Positions 53,941-62,891 of a DNA stretch of 64,000 bases are shown here, in pieces. Both the position numbers and the translations under genes were made by a program. The number at the start of each line of letters is the position of its first letter. Position 1 is the stretch's first letter. Origin of the DNA: Polaromonas sp. JS666 (GTDB taxonomy: Bacteria; Pseudomonadota; Gammaproteobacteria; Burkholderiales; Burkholderiaceae_C). The stretch is from the NCBI RefSeq assembly GCF_000013865.1, contig NC_007948.1, positions 1,426,001 to 1,490,000 on the forward strand, written 5' to 3'. Under the pieces are notes generated by a model. That model was not told the origin of the DNA and did no database searches. It worked only from the letters and a program-made list of their open reading frames with translations.

Positions 53941-55029
53941 ATGAAAACGTACAAGATCGCGTGCATCCCCGGTGACGGCATCGGCAAGGAAGTGGTACCG
54001 GCCGGCCAGACCGTGCTCGAAGCACTGGCCGCCACGCAGAACAAATTCAAATTCGAGTTCACCTCGTTTGACTGGGGCGGCGACTATTTCCGCCAGCACG
54101 GCGTGATGATGCCGGAGGACGGCCTGGATGCGCTGCGCGACAAGGACGCAATCCTGTTCGGCTCCGCCGGCGACCCGCACATCCCGGACCACATCACGCT
54201 GTGGGGCCTGCGCCTGAAGATCTGCCAGGGCTTTGACCAGTACGCCAACGTGCGCCCCACGCGCATCCTGCCCGGCATCGACGGCCCCCTGAAGCGCTGC
54301 AAGCCTGAAGACCTGAACTGGGTCATCGTGCGCGAAAACTCCGAGGGCGAGTATTCGGGCGTCGGTGGCCGCGCCCACCAGGGCCATCCGATCGAGGTGG
54401 CCACTGATGTCTCGATGATGACCCGTGCCGGTGTGGAGCGCATCATGCGTTTTGCCTTCAAGCTGGCGCAATTACGCCCCCGCAAGCTGCTGACCGTGAT
54501 CACCAAGTCCAATGCCCAGCGCCACGCCATGGTGATGTGGGACGAGATCGCCCTGCAGATCTCCAAAGAGTTCCCGGACGTCAAATGGGACAAGGAACTG
54601 GTGGATGCCTCGACGGCGCGCATGATCAACCGCCCGGCCTCGCTCGACACCATTGTGGCAACCAACCTGCACGCCGACATCCTGAGCGACCTGGCCGCCG
54701 CGCTGGCCGGCAGCCTGGGCATTGCGCCCACCGGCAACATTGACCCCGAACGCCGCTATCCGTCGATGTTCGAGCCCATCCATGGCTCGGCCTTCGACAT
54801 CATGGGCAAGGGCCTGGCCAACCCGGTCGGCACCTTCTGGTCCTGCGTGATGATGCTTGAACACCTCGGTGAGCCTGAGGCCGCCAGGGTGTTGATGGAT
54901 GCCGTGGAGGCCATCACCGCCGACCCGGCGCTGCATACCGGCGACCTGGGCGGCAAGGCCACGATGGCACAGGTCACCGAAGCCGTCTGCGCGCTTTTTG
55001 CCGCGGCCCCGGTGCGCCAGGCGGCGTGA
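53941..55029 (+). CDS. ttuC: Tartrate dehydrogenase/decarboxylase family (isopropylmalate dehydrogenase clan)
   Basis: This 362-residue NAD-dependent beta-decarboxylating dehydrogenase starts MKTYKIACIPGDGIGKEVVPAG. The TtuC/D-malate branch is indicated by LWGLRLKICQGFDQYANVRPTRILPGI, VIVRENSEGEYSGVGGR, the Lys-Asn site ITKSNAQRHAMVMWDE, and MFEPIHGSAFDIMGKGLANPVG. It may act on tartrate, D-malate or both. A Bug receptor gene follows by 79 bp and a glycerate kinase gene lies further on, forming a plausible tartrate-to-glycerate route. Confidence 0.9.
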   Translation: MKTYKIACIPGDGIGKEVVPAGQTVLEALAATQNKFKFEFTSFDWGGDYFRQHGVMMPEDGLDALRDKDAILFGSAGDPHIPDHITLWGLRLKICQGFDQYANVRPTRILPGIDGPLKRCKPEDLNWVIVRENSEGEYSGVGGRAHQGHPIEVATDVSMMTRAGVERIMRFAFKLAQLRPRKLLTVITKSNAQRHAMVMWDEIALQISKEFPDVKWDKELVDASTARMINRPASLDTIVATNLHADILSDLAAALAGSLGIAPTGNIDPERRYPSMFEPIHGSAFDIMGKGLANPVGTFWSCVMMLEHLGEPEAARVLMDAVEAITADPALHTGDLGGKATMAQVTEAVCALFAAAPVRQAA

Positions 55030-55108
55030 CAGGCCTGACAGACCAGACGGTAAGGGCCTGACTGGCCTGATGGATGACGAGATGGCAACAATCAACAGGA
55101 GACAAACC

Positions 55109-56080
55109 ATGAAACAGCTTTTAAGTGCAATCGGCCTGGCCTTGCTGGCCCCGCTGGCCCTGGCGCAAGGCGCTCCGGCGACCGCGGGGCCCGGTTGCCT
55201 CGACAAGAATGTGCTGTACTGGCAGGCCTTTCCGCCTGGCGGCGAGTCCGACCTGTCGGCGCGGCATCAACAGGTTGTGCTGAAGAAAAAATGCCCCGCG
55301 ATCGACACCATCATCCAGTACAAGGCCGGCGCGGGCGGCGGGCTGATGTGGGGCCAGATGAACCAGTTGCCGGGTGACGGGCTGAACGTGGTCGGCATCA
55401 ACCTGCCGCATATCGTGTTCCAGCCGCTGGAGGGACAGGTGCAGTACAAGACGCAGGACATCACGCCGGTGTTCTGGTTCCACTACACGCCCGACATCCT
55501 CGTGGTGCCCGAGTCCAGCCCGATCAAGACTTTTGCCGATTTCCTCAGTGCGGCCAAGGCCAAGCCCGGCCAGCTCAGCCTGGGCGGCTCGGGCCTGAAC
55601 TCGGCCAACCACGCGGCGCACGAGCGACTGAATGCGGCTTTCGGCGTCAAGACCAACTACATCCCCTACAAAGGCACGGGCGACATGGCCACGGCGGTGA
55701 TCGGTTCCCAGATCGACGGTGCCATGACCTACACGCCGTTTGCCATCAGCAACAAGACCCGCCTGCGGCCGCTCGCCGTGGCCATGGAAAAACGCCACCC
55801 GCTGATGCCCGAGGTGCCCACCTTCAAGGAGCTCGGTGTGGACTGGGTCGACGGCGCCTACCGCGGCATTGGTGTGCCCAAATCCACCCCGCCCGAAGCA
55901 CGCAAGCGCCTCTCGGACCTCTGGGCCGCCATGAACAACGACCCTGAAATGAAGGAGCTTGCGGCCAGGAGCGGGTTCGAGCTGGTCAATGTCGGCGCCG
56001 ATCAGATGGACGCTTTCATGAAAGACAAGGTGCGGCTGTACACCGACGGCGCGCAGCGGCTGGGTCTGGGCAAGAAGTAG
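55109..56080 (+). CDS. Bug-family tripartite tricarboxylate receptor, probably for tartrate or a related acid
   Basis: This 323-residue receptor has a signal peptide (KQLLSAIGLALLAPLALA) and Bug features: YWQAFPPGGESDLSARHQQVVLKKKCP, IIQYKAGAGGGLMWGQMNQLPGDGLNVVGINLPHIV, QLSLGGSGLNSANHAAHERL and VPTFKELGVDWVDGAYRGIGVP. CAGGAGA precedes the start at 55109; the longer frame overlapping ttuC is rejected. Location after ttuC suggests a hydroxy-acid ligand. No membrane partners are nearby. Confidence 0.92.
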   Translation: MKQLLSAIGLALLAPLALAQGAPATAGPGCLDKNVLYWQAFPPGGESDLSARHQQVVLKKKCPAIDTIIQYKAGAGGGLMWGQMNQLPGDGLNVVGINLPHIVFQPLEGQVQYKTQDITPVFWFHYTPDILVVPESSPIKTFADFLSAAKAKPGQLSLGGSGLNSANHAAHERLNAAFGVKTNYIPYKGTGDMATAVIGSQIDGAMTYTPFAISNKTRLRPLAVAMEKRHPLMPEVPTFKELGVDWVDGAYRGIGVPKSTPPEARKRLSDLWAAMNNDPEMKELAARSGFELVNVGADQMDAFMKDKVRLYTDGAQRLGLGKK

Positions 56081-56280
56081 GCTGGGCTGCTGGCATCGGC
56101 CCCTCGGTGGGCGATTTTTCTGGAGGGATGGCTCGGCGCGGGGTAATTCACTTTTAACCGTGGCGGGGTGTTACAGGCGAGTTACGGCGGCACAATGACG
56201 GTCTGGGCGGGACAGCGGGCAGTGCCAGAAGCAGCGCTGTTCCATAAACTGCCTTCCAATAACCCGCAAGAGACATCCGA

Positions 56281-57597
56281 ATGACCGCACCCAACCCCGC
56301 CTCCCAGCCGCGCCAGTTTCTGGAGCATCTCTACCACGCGGCAGTGCAACGCGCGCTGCCTTTGCACAACACGGCGGCGTATTTACCCAAACCACCCAAG
56401 GGCCGAACCATCGTCCTGGGTGCCGGCAAGGCCGGGGGTTCCATGGTGCAGGCGGTCGAGGCCCTCTGGCCCGCTGACGCGCCGCTGGAGGGGCTGGTGG
56501 TCACGCGCTATCACCATATTCCACCGCGGCCTGCGGGTTTGAAGCAACGCATAGAACTGGTCGAGGCGGCGCACCCGGTGCCGGATGCGGCGGGCCTGGC
56601 GGCTGCGCAGCGCATCCTCGCCATGACGCAGGGCCTGACTGCCGACGACCTGGTGCTGTGCCTGATTTCCGGTGGCGGCTCGTCTCTCCTGACATTGCCC
56701 GCCGAGGGCCTCACGCTGGAAGACAAGCAGCGCATCAACAAGGACCTGCTGAACAGCGGCGCCAACATTGGCGAGATGAATTGCGTGCGCAAGCACCTGT
56801 CGCGCATCAAGGGCGGGCGGCTGGCCGCGGCCTGTGCGCCGGCGCGCGTGATCACGCTCACCATCAGCGACGTGCCCGGCGATGACCCCTCCATCATTGC
56901 CAGCGGCCCGACCGTGCCCGATGCCAGCACCTGCGCCGAGGCTGTGGCCATCCTCGCGCGCTACGGCATCGCGATCCCGGGCGGGCTCATGAGCCTGCTG
57001 GAGCAGGGCGCGCTCGAAACGCCCAAGCCCGGCGATGCGGCCTTCAACGGCCATGAGGTCCACATGATTGCCACACCGCAGCAAAGCCTCGAAGCCGCCG
57101 CCGCCGTTGCCAGGGATGCGGGGCTGACGGCCTACATCCTCAGCGATGAGATGGAAGGCGAGTCGCGCGAAGTCGGCAAGGTGCATGCGGCACTGGCCCG
57201 CGCGGTGGCGCTCAAGGGCCAGCCTTTCCAGAAACCTTGCGTGATTCTGAGCGGTGGCGAAACCACGGTCACCATCAAAAAGCAGCCCGATGGCACCCCC
57301 AAAGGCAGGGGCGGGCGGGCCGGCGAATTCTGCATGGGGCTGGCGCTGGGGCTGCAGGGGCAGGCGGGCGTCTACGCGCTGGCCGCAGACACCGATGGCA
57401 TTGACGGTGTGGAAGACAACGCGGGCGCGTTCGTCGCCCCCGACACGCTGGAACGGGCGCTGGCCAAGGGCATGAAGCTGAACCGCTACCTGGACCGCAA
57501 CGATGCTTATGGCTACTTTGAGCCTCTGGGGGATCTGGTCATCACGGGGCCGACGAACACCAATGTCAATGATTTCCGGGCGATCCTGGTGCTGTAG
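56281..57597 (+). CDS. Glycerate 2-kinase (GckA/TtuD family)
   Basis: This 438-residue enzyme of the MOFRL family phosphorylates D-glycerate to 2-phosphoglycerate. Motifs are RTIVLGAGKAGGSMVQAVE, CLISGGGSSLLTLPAEGLTLEDKQRINKDLLNSGANIGEMNCVRKHLSRIKGG, SDVPGDDPSIIASGPTVPD, and the C-terminal MOFRL stretch CVILSGGETTVTI with ALAADTDGIDGVEDNAGAFV. It could serve both tartrate breakdown (ttuC upstream) and glyoxylate from allantoin. In older annotation the family is named hydroxypyruvate reductase TtuD. Confidence 0.93.
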   Translation: MTAPNPASQPRQFLEHLYHAAVQRALPLHNTAAYLPKPPKGRTIVLGAGKAGGSMVQAVEALWPADAPLEGLVVTRYHHIPPRPAGLKQRIELVEAAHPVPDAAGLAAAQRILAMTQGLTADDLVLCLISGGGSSLLTLPAEGLTLEDKQRINKDLLNSGANIGEMNCVRKHLSRIKGGRLAAACAPARVITLTISDVPGDDPSIIASGPTVPDASTCAEAVAILARYGIAIPGGLMSLLEQGALETPKPGDAAFNGHEVHMIATPQQSLEAAAAVARDAGLTAYILSDEMEGESREVGKVHAALARAVALKGQPFQKPCVILSGGETTVTIKKQPDGTPKGRGGRAGEFCMGLALGLQGQAGVYALAADTDGIDGVEDNAGAFVAPDTLERALAKGMKLNRYLDRNDAYGYFEPLGDLVITGPTNTNVNDFRAILVL

Positions 57598-57765
57598 CCC
57601 CGTGCAGCGGGGCTTCCTGGCCGGTGCCGAGCCGCCTCAAAGCGGCGAGCCTTGCAGGCCGCGCTACTGCGAGACGCAGTGGCTCTTCGTGCCGTCCAAG
57701 CCTGCGCAGGCAGGCTTGGAGCCGCGGCACTCAGCCCCCTCGGGGGCCATAAAGTCTGCGTCATG
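57597..57765. repeat. Cluster of intergenic hairpins
   Basis: Three perfect hairpins follow the kinase gene: GCCCCG-TGCAG-CGGGGC at 57597-57613, TCCAAGCCTGC-GCAG-type stem near 57698-57722, and GCCCCC-TC-GGGGGC near 57737-57750. None has a T-run. It lies upstream of the pseudo-TIR gene. Confidence 0.65.
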
Positions 57766-57804
57766 GACGCGTTAAAGTTCAGGCTGGTTGCATAAGGAGT
57801 CTGC

Positions 57805-59106
57805 ATGTCCAACGGTAAAAACACATCGCCACCGGCTGGCGCCCACGATAAGGCTTCGATCGCGAGCGCGATCGACAAGGTCAACCGGCAGGTCAAGGCG
57901 CTGCGGACTTTCGATGTCTCGGTCGCGAAGAATGGATGGGACTCGACCATGGATGCCTTGCAAAAGAAAGTCAACGCCATCCTCGCCGACAGCCTCGGCA
58001 TGGGCACGCCTGAGTACAGGCAATATGCCGTGGCGACGCAGGACTTCCTGCTGGATACGACTTTTGGTGACCGCTACACGGTCGACGAGCGCAAGCAAAG
58101 AGTCAAGCATGGGGTCGATCGGGCCATCGCCAACCTGAATGCGACCAAGAAGCTGTTGACGGACCGCCTGGAGGGCCGCGCCGCTGCCGCGCCGAAGGCT
58201 GCCCCGGCTGCTGAGGTGAAGCCGCCGCCAGCGCCGGCACCGGCAGCAGCGCCAGCACCAGCACCAGCACCAGCACCAGCACCAGCACCAGCACCAGCAC
58301 CAGCGCCAGCGCCAGCACCAGCGCCAGCACCAGCACCAGCACCAGCACCAGCACCAGCACCAGCACCAGCACCAGCACCAGCACCAGCACCAGCACCAGC
58401 ACCGGCACCAGCACCGGCACCAGCACCAGCGCCAGCACCGGCACCGGCACCAGCGCCAGCACCGGCACCAGCACCAGCACCAGCGCCAGCGCCAGCACCA
58501 GCACCAGCACCAGCGCCAGCACCAGCACCAGCACCAGCACCAGCGCCAGCACCGGCACCGGCACCGGCACCAGCGCCAGCACCAGCGCCAGCGCCGGCAC
58601 CGGCACCGCCGCCGGCCCCGGCACCGACGCCGGCCCCGGCACCGACGCCTTCAGTTCCCCCTGTTACCATGATGCCCATGTCCAAGGCCGATCCCTCATC
58701 CATCACAGCCCAGCAAGCCGTTCCCGGCACACGCGTGGCCGTCCTTGGCTGGGGCGGCGACGCTGCGGGCCAGGCGTGCGAGTTCATGGAGCAGCTGGGG
58801 CTGGAGGCGGCGGTACTCGACACCGTCTCTGTCGATCAACTTGATGCTTTGCGCAATGTGGCGTTCCTGCTGCTCCTGCCGGGGGAAGAGCCCGAGGCAC
58901 CGGCAGCCATGCTGGCCATCGGATTCATGCTTGCCGTACTCGGCCGCAGTCGCATCGTCTGCCTGCTGTCCGACCAGGAGGCATTGCCGGACGCCTTGAA
59001 GGGCGCAACACGTATCACGGTCGATGAGGCGGGCTTGTGGCGGCTGCTGCTGGCGCGCGAGATGAAGCGGGCAGGCCTGGACGTGGACCTGAACCGCGCC
59101 ATCTAA
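57805..59106 (+). CDS. Three-part protein: helical domain, long Pro-Ala linker, TIR-like (CAP12/PCTIR) pseudo-enzyme domain
   Basis: This 433-residue protein starts after AAGGAG. Residues about 20-125 are helical (WDSTMDALQKKVNAILADSLGMGTPEYRQY, RVKHGVDRAIANLNATKKLLTDRLEG) and resemble the segment that precedes TIR-like domains in predicted nucleotide-binding proteins. Residues about 140-282 are almost pure alternating Pro and Ala. Residues 308-433 match Pfam CAP12/PCTIR TIR: a Rossmann-like start (RVAVLGWGGDAAGQACEFMEQLGLEAAVLD) and the family end LGRSRIVCL, DEAGLWRLLLAREMKRAGLDVDLNRAI. The usual FELG carrying the NADase Glu reads LAIG (Ala371), so catalysis is probably lost. Function unknown. 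Confidence 0.8.
   Translation: MSNGKNTSPPAGAHDKASIASAIDKVNRQVKALRTFDVSVAKNGWDSTMDALQKKVNAILADSLGMGTPEYRQYAVATQDFLLDTTFGDRYTVDERKQRVKHGVDRAIANLNATKKLLTDRLEGRAAAAPKAAPAAEVKPPPAPAPAAAPAPAPAPAPAPAPAPAPAPAPAPAPAPAPAPAPAPAPAPAPAPAPAPAPAPAPAPAPAPAPAPAPAPAPAPAPAPAPAPAPAPAPAPAPAPAPAPAPAPAPAPAPAPAPAPAPAPAPAPPPAPAPTPAPAPTPSVPPVTMMPMSKADPSSITAQQAVPGTRVAVLGWGGDAAGQACEFMEQLGLEAAVLDTVSVDQLDALRNVAFLLLLPGEEPEAPAAMLAIGFMLAVLGRSRIVCLLSDQEALPDALKGATRITVDEAGLWRLLLAREMKRAGLDVDLNRAI
58222..58650 (+). repeat. GC(A/G/C)CC(A/G) hexamer array encoding the Pro-Ala linker
   Basis: About 430 bp of near-perfect hexamer repeat, mostly gcacca with gcgcca and gcaccg variants, encode the linker. Unit length keeps the reading frame whatever the copy number. 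Both complementary strands are open in several frames, producing spurious Gly-Ala and Leu-Val frames. Confidence 0.95.
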
Positions 59107-59447
59107 GAAATAAGTTGCACATTTTGCTCGCCAGCTTCGGGCGCGCTGCGTTGTTGCGACTCGCTTGTGTGGCTTGGCCACACGGCGCTCCCCGCGCCTG
59201 GCAGCGCATCCCGACTCCGACGGCCAAATGCACAACCTATTCCCGAACGAGCCCTAAGCGTTGCGGCAGGGCTCTAGCCTGGATATTTCACCAGTCGCTC
59301 GACGAAGGCGGTTCGAGGTGAGTTGTGGTTGTTTGGACGGCTGGGGTGCGGCTTGAGCACCCCGTTGGGACGGTTTTCTGCCGCGCTGGGCGCACCCCCC
59401 TTACCCCCGTTGTTTGTCAACGGGCCGGGGACAGCACTGGATGGGTT
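59107..59447. other. Intergenic region with a long imperfect hairpin and an IS end
   Basis: After the pseudo-TIR gene, 59114-59240 forms a long imperfect hairpin: GTTGCACATTT at one end, AAATGCACAAC at the other, and a tight tip GTGTGGC-TTG-GCCACAC. At 59278-59292, CCTGGATATTTCACC resembles an IS1380-type terminus and marks the edge of the IS remnant. No gene is credible. Confidence 0.6.
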
Positions 59448-59945
59448 CTACGGGGCGAGTGCCTGGGCTGCGGTGAGGAACACATGCTTGAGCGGGTGGC
59501 TCGAGCCCAGCAGCAGGCGCACGCGCCGGGTATTGCGCACGATGGCCGCGCCGATCTTGAGCAGCTTCGTGCGGATCGTGTCCGTGCAGGCGCGCTCCAG
59601 CTCGGTGCCCTTGAGCGCCAGGCGGCGCAGGGTGACCATCAACGTGTAAGCCAGTGCGGCAGCCAGCAGCAAGCGCAGCTGGTTGGCCGCAAACTTGTGG
59701 CAACTCGCGCGTCGGCCGAACAGGTCGATCTGCGCCTCTTTGATGCGGTTCTCCGCCTCGCCCTGCAGGCTGGTCACCACGAAGCGTGGGTTGGCTTCGC
59801 GCGCATCGTGTTCAAGCCGCGCGATCACGCGCCGCTCGCAGTCCCAGCTAGACCACGGTTTGTTTCGGGCTGTCCGTGCGTCGAATCGATTCGGCGCGTT
59901 CCCAGGTTTTTGGATCACGGCAGAACCCTTCCGCCTCGAGCTGCG
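59278..59945 (-). mobile_element. IS1380-family element remnant
   Basis: The minus frame 59448-59918 encodes the C-terminal part of an IS1380-type transposase: ERRVIARLEHDAREANPRFVVTSLQGEAENRIKEAQIDLFGRRASCHKFAANQLRLLLAAALAYTLM and IRTKLLKIGAAIVRNTRRVRLLLGSSHPLKHVFL. The N-terminal and most catalytic parts are missing, and a short internal deletion is likely between VTSLQ and GEAENR. One terminus (CCTGGATATTTCACC at 59278) is visible; the other is not. The element is dead. Confidence 0.82.
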
Positions 59946-60161
59946 TAGCTCTTGAAAACTGCTGCACTGGCCTTGTATATCTGACCATGCGCGCTTGAAC
60001 GATGGAACCGCCGAGTTAGCTTGAATGCCTGTGACCTATTCCCTTGCCGGACTTCTCCCTCGTCGCCACCTCATGGTAAGTTGTCCCTTGCTTTCCTGGT
60101 TTAGAAGCTGGGGGCCGAGTAAGTGACTCCTGAGTCCTTTTCCGAGCATCGTCAAGAATCC

Positions 60162-61457
60162 CTAAACGCCGCCGTCGGTCATTCGGTACCATCCGATTAC
60201 CGCCGAGACGTACAGGCGCCTCAACCCGTACAGCGGAAATGGCTTGATCGTCGATGGCGCGACGGGCAGTGCCTGTTTGTCGCCGGTGGCGATGTACTCG
60301 GCCAGTGCCTGCCCCATGCGCGTCTGCAGGCCGACGCCGCGCCCCTGGCAGCCGATGTCGATCAGCAAGCCCGGCGCGGGCTCATGCAGGTGCGGCAGGT
60401 AGTCGCGCGTGATGGCGACATGCCCGCACCAGCGGTAAGCAATCGGCATCCCGGCCGCCTGCGGGAACAGCTTGCCGATCACGTTCTGCAGATGCGACCA
60501 GTTGCCGGGCAGGGCTGGATCGGGCTCCCTAAAGGTTCCGCGTCCTCCCATCAACAAACGGCCGCTGTGGTCAATTCGGTAATAGAGCAAGAGGTTGCGT
60601 GCATCGGAAGAGACATGTCCTTCAGGCAGGATGCTCCTGCGGACAGCTTCGGGAAGCGGCTCGGTCGCGACCTGGAACGAGTTGGCGTTGATGATCGATT
60701 TGCTAAGCTGCGGCCATAACCCATCGGTGTAACCGTTGGTGCAGAGCACCACGCGCTCGGCGCTGACCCTGGCGCCGCCTGCGGTCACGACCTGCCACTG
60801 GCCCTGGTCTTGCAGCAGTTGCGCCGCGGGGCTGTCAGTTTGAATGACCACGCCCGCTGCGATCGCAGCGCGCGCCAGGCCGCGCACGTAGCTCAGCGGC
60901 TGTACACCGCCGCCGCGTGGGTCCATCCAGCCGCCCAGGTATTTGTCGGTGCCCAGCAGGCGGGCCGTCTCAGCCCGGTCCAGCAACTGCGCGGCGACAC
61001 CCTGCGCACCCCAATCGCGCACGCGCCGCTCGGCCATTTTGAGCGCGGCCGGCGTGTGCGAGCCCTGAATCCAGCCACGGCGCACATGCGGCACGTCCAT
61101 GCGGTGCTTGTCGATCAGGTTGAACACCGCATCGACCGTGCTGGCGGCAAAATCGACCAGGTGCTGCCCTTTCTCGCGTCCGAACATTTTCATCAGCTCG
61201 CTCGGGTCGAACTTCATGCCCGGAATCACCTGTCCGCCGTTGCGGCCAGAGCCGCCGAAGCCGATGTCGCGCGCTTCGAGCACCACGACGCGCACGCCGC
61301 GCTCGGCCAGGTGCAGTGCCGTGCTCAAGCCGCAGTAGCCCGCGCCGATGACGACCACATCGGCTTTCGCATCGCTTTGCAGCGGGGTGGTTTCGGGCGC
61401 GGGCGCCGCCGTGGCGGCCCACAGGGACGGACTGAGGGGAAAGAATTCCTGTGACAT
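60162..61457 (-). CDS. FAD-dependent amine/amino-acid oxidoreductase (DadA/PuuB-like)
   Basis: This 431-residue flavoprotein opens its FAD site with DVVVIGAGYCGLSTALHLAERGVRVVVLEARDIGFGGSGRNGGQVIPG, the DAO fold, and continues with VDAVFNLIDKHRMDVPHVRRGWIQGSHT and LLYYRIDHSGRLLMGGRGTFRE, features of the gamma-glutamylputrescine oxidase-like branch. The start MSQEFFPLSPSLW is 10 bp after the ATPase stop, so it is last in the transport operon. It probably oxidises the amine or amino acid that the transporter brings in. Confidence 0.9.
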   Translation of the reverse strand: MSQEFFPLSPSLWAATAAPAPETTPLQSDAKADVVVIGAGYCGLSTALHLAERGVRVVVLEARDIGFGGSGRNGGQVIPGMKFDPSELMKMFGREKGQHLVDFAASTVDAVFNLIDKHRMDVPHVRRGWIQGSHTPAALKMAERRVRDWGAQGVAAQLLDRAETARLLGTDKYLGGWMDPRGGGVQPLSYVRGLARAAIAAGVVIQTDSPAAQLLQDQGQWQVVTAGGARVSAERVVLCTNGYTDGLWPQLSKSIINANSFQVATEPLPEAVRRSILPEGHVSSDARNLLLYYRIDHSGRLLMGGRGTFREPDPALPGNWSHLQNVIGKLFPQAAGMPIAYRWCGHVAITRDYLPHLHEPAPGLLIDIGCQGRGVGLQTRMGQALAEYIATGDKQALPVAPSTIKPFPLYGLRRLYVSAVIGWYRMTDGGV

Positions 61458-61467
61458 GTTTGGCGCT

Positions 61468-62199
61468 TTACATGGGGTAGAGAACACGTCGCAGGAAGTC
61501 CTGCGTGCGCGGGTTTTGAGGATTGTTCAGAACCTCCCTGGACGGTCCCTGCTCGACGATCACGCCGCCGTCGATGAACATCACGCGATCGGCCACTTCG
61601 CGGGCAAACTGCATCTCGTGCGTGACGACCACCATGGTCATGCCTGACTCCGCCAGCTTGCGCATCACGCCCAGCACTTCACCCACGAGTTCAGGGTCCA
61701 GCGCGGAAGTCGGCTCGTCGAACAAAATGGCCTCGGGCTGCATGGCAAGCGCGCGCGCAATGGCAACCCGCTGCTGCTGGCCGCCCGACAGCTGCGGCGG
61801 ATGGGCGTTTTCCTTTTCGGCAAGCCCCACGCTGGCGAGCAGCTGCCTGGCCCGCTCGATCACGGCCTCGCGCTTTTCACCCTTGACGTAGATCGGCCCC
61901 TCGATCACGTTCTCCAGCACGGTGCGGTGCGGAAAAAGGTTGAAGCGCTGGAACACCATCGCCACCTCGGTGCGAATGGCCTTGATGGACGGCAGGGTGT
62001 TGTCAACCCGCTGGCGGTGGATCTCGATGCTGCCGCCGTTGTAGCTTTCGAGCCCGTTGATGCAGCGCAGGATGGTGGACTTTCCCGAACCTGAAGGGCC
62101 GATGATGCACACCACCTCGCCTTTGGAAACGGTGGCGTTGATGCCTTTGAGAACGTGGTGCGTTCCGTAGGACTTCTGCAAGTCGCGTATTTCAATCAT
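61468..62199 (-). CDS. Amino-acid ABC transporter ATP-binding protein (GlnQ type)
   Basis: This 243-residue ATPase has Walker [10 protein letters not shown], signature [15 protein letters not shown], Walker [14 protein letters not shown] and switch VVTHEMQF. It overlaps the permease gene by 4 bases. It serves the importer encoded by the two genes upstream. Confidence 0.95.
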   Translation of the reverse strand: MIEIRDLQKSYGTHHVLKGINATVSKGEVVCIIGPSGSGKSTILRCINGLESYNGGSIEIHRQRVDNTLPSIKAIRTEVAMVFQRFNLFPHRTVLENVIEGPIYVKGEKREAVIERARQLLASVGLAEKENAHPPQLSGGQQQRVAIARALAMQPEAILFDEPTSALDPELVGEVLGVMRKLAESGMTMVVVTHEMQFAREVADRVMFIDGGVIVEQGPSREVLNNPQNPRTQDFLRRVLYPM

Positions 62200-62846
62200 T
62201 TTTTGCCCCGCTTCTCAAGATGGCGCACCAGCAGAATCAGCGGCACGCACATGACCAGGTAAATCAGCGCGACCAGCGTGAAAACGGTCGCGTTCTGGAA
62301 GGTGGACGTGGCGATCATCTTGCCCTGCAGCGCCAGTTCGGCGACGGTGATGGTCGAGGCCTGCGACGAATCCTTGAGCATCATGATCATGATGTTGCCG
62401 TAGGGCGGCAGCACGATCTTGACGGCCTGCGGCAGCACCACGCGGCGCATCATCAGCCCCCAGCTCATGCCCATGGCACGGGCCGCCTCGACCTGGCCAT
62501 GGTCCACCGCTTCGATGCCGGCGCGGAAATTCTCGGCCTGGTAGGCCGAATAGGCGATGCCCAGGCCGAGGATGCCGGCCTGCAGCGCCGACAGCGAAAT
62601 GCCGACATCAGGCATCACGAAATACAGGAAAAACAAGATCACGATGATCGGGATACCGCGCAGCAGGTTGATGACGGCGGCACTTGCATTGGCCAGCAGC
62701 GGGATGCCCGACACGCGCATGACGGCCCACACCAGGCCCAGCATGGTGGACAGCAGCAAGGAGCCCAGCGTCACGAGGATGGTGAGCCAGGCCCCCTGGA
62801 GCAGGATGGGCATGAACTCCCGTGCATGGTGCAGAAACTGGATCAT
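62196..62846 (-). CDS. Amino-acid ABC transporter permease
   Basis: This 216-residue permease of the HisM/GlnP family has about five hydrophobic segments. It reads [90 protein letters not shown], including the ATPase contact loop. Its stop overlaps the ATPase start. Confidence 0.95.
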   Translation of the reverse strand: MIQFLHHAREFMPILLQGAWLTILVTLGSLLLSTMLGLVWAVMRVSGIPLLANASAAVINLLRGIPIIVILFFLYFVMPDVGISLSALQAGILGLGIAYSAYQAENFRAGIEAVDHGQVEAARAMGMSWGLMMRRVVLPQAVKIVLPPYGNIMIMMLKDSSQASTITVAELALQGKMIATSTFQNATVFTLVALIYLVMCVPLILLVRHLEKRGKK

Positions 62847-62891
62847 GGGTATTCGTTTTTCAGTAGATTGCTGAGTGGGTCGGGGTCAGGC

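Noticed and set aside
58074..58823. Long open frames on the minus strand over the Pro-Ala array (poly Gly-Ala and Leu-Val proteins)
   Set aside because: They exist only because the hexamer repeat is open in several frames; they have no ribosome-binding site or non-repetitive domain.
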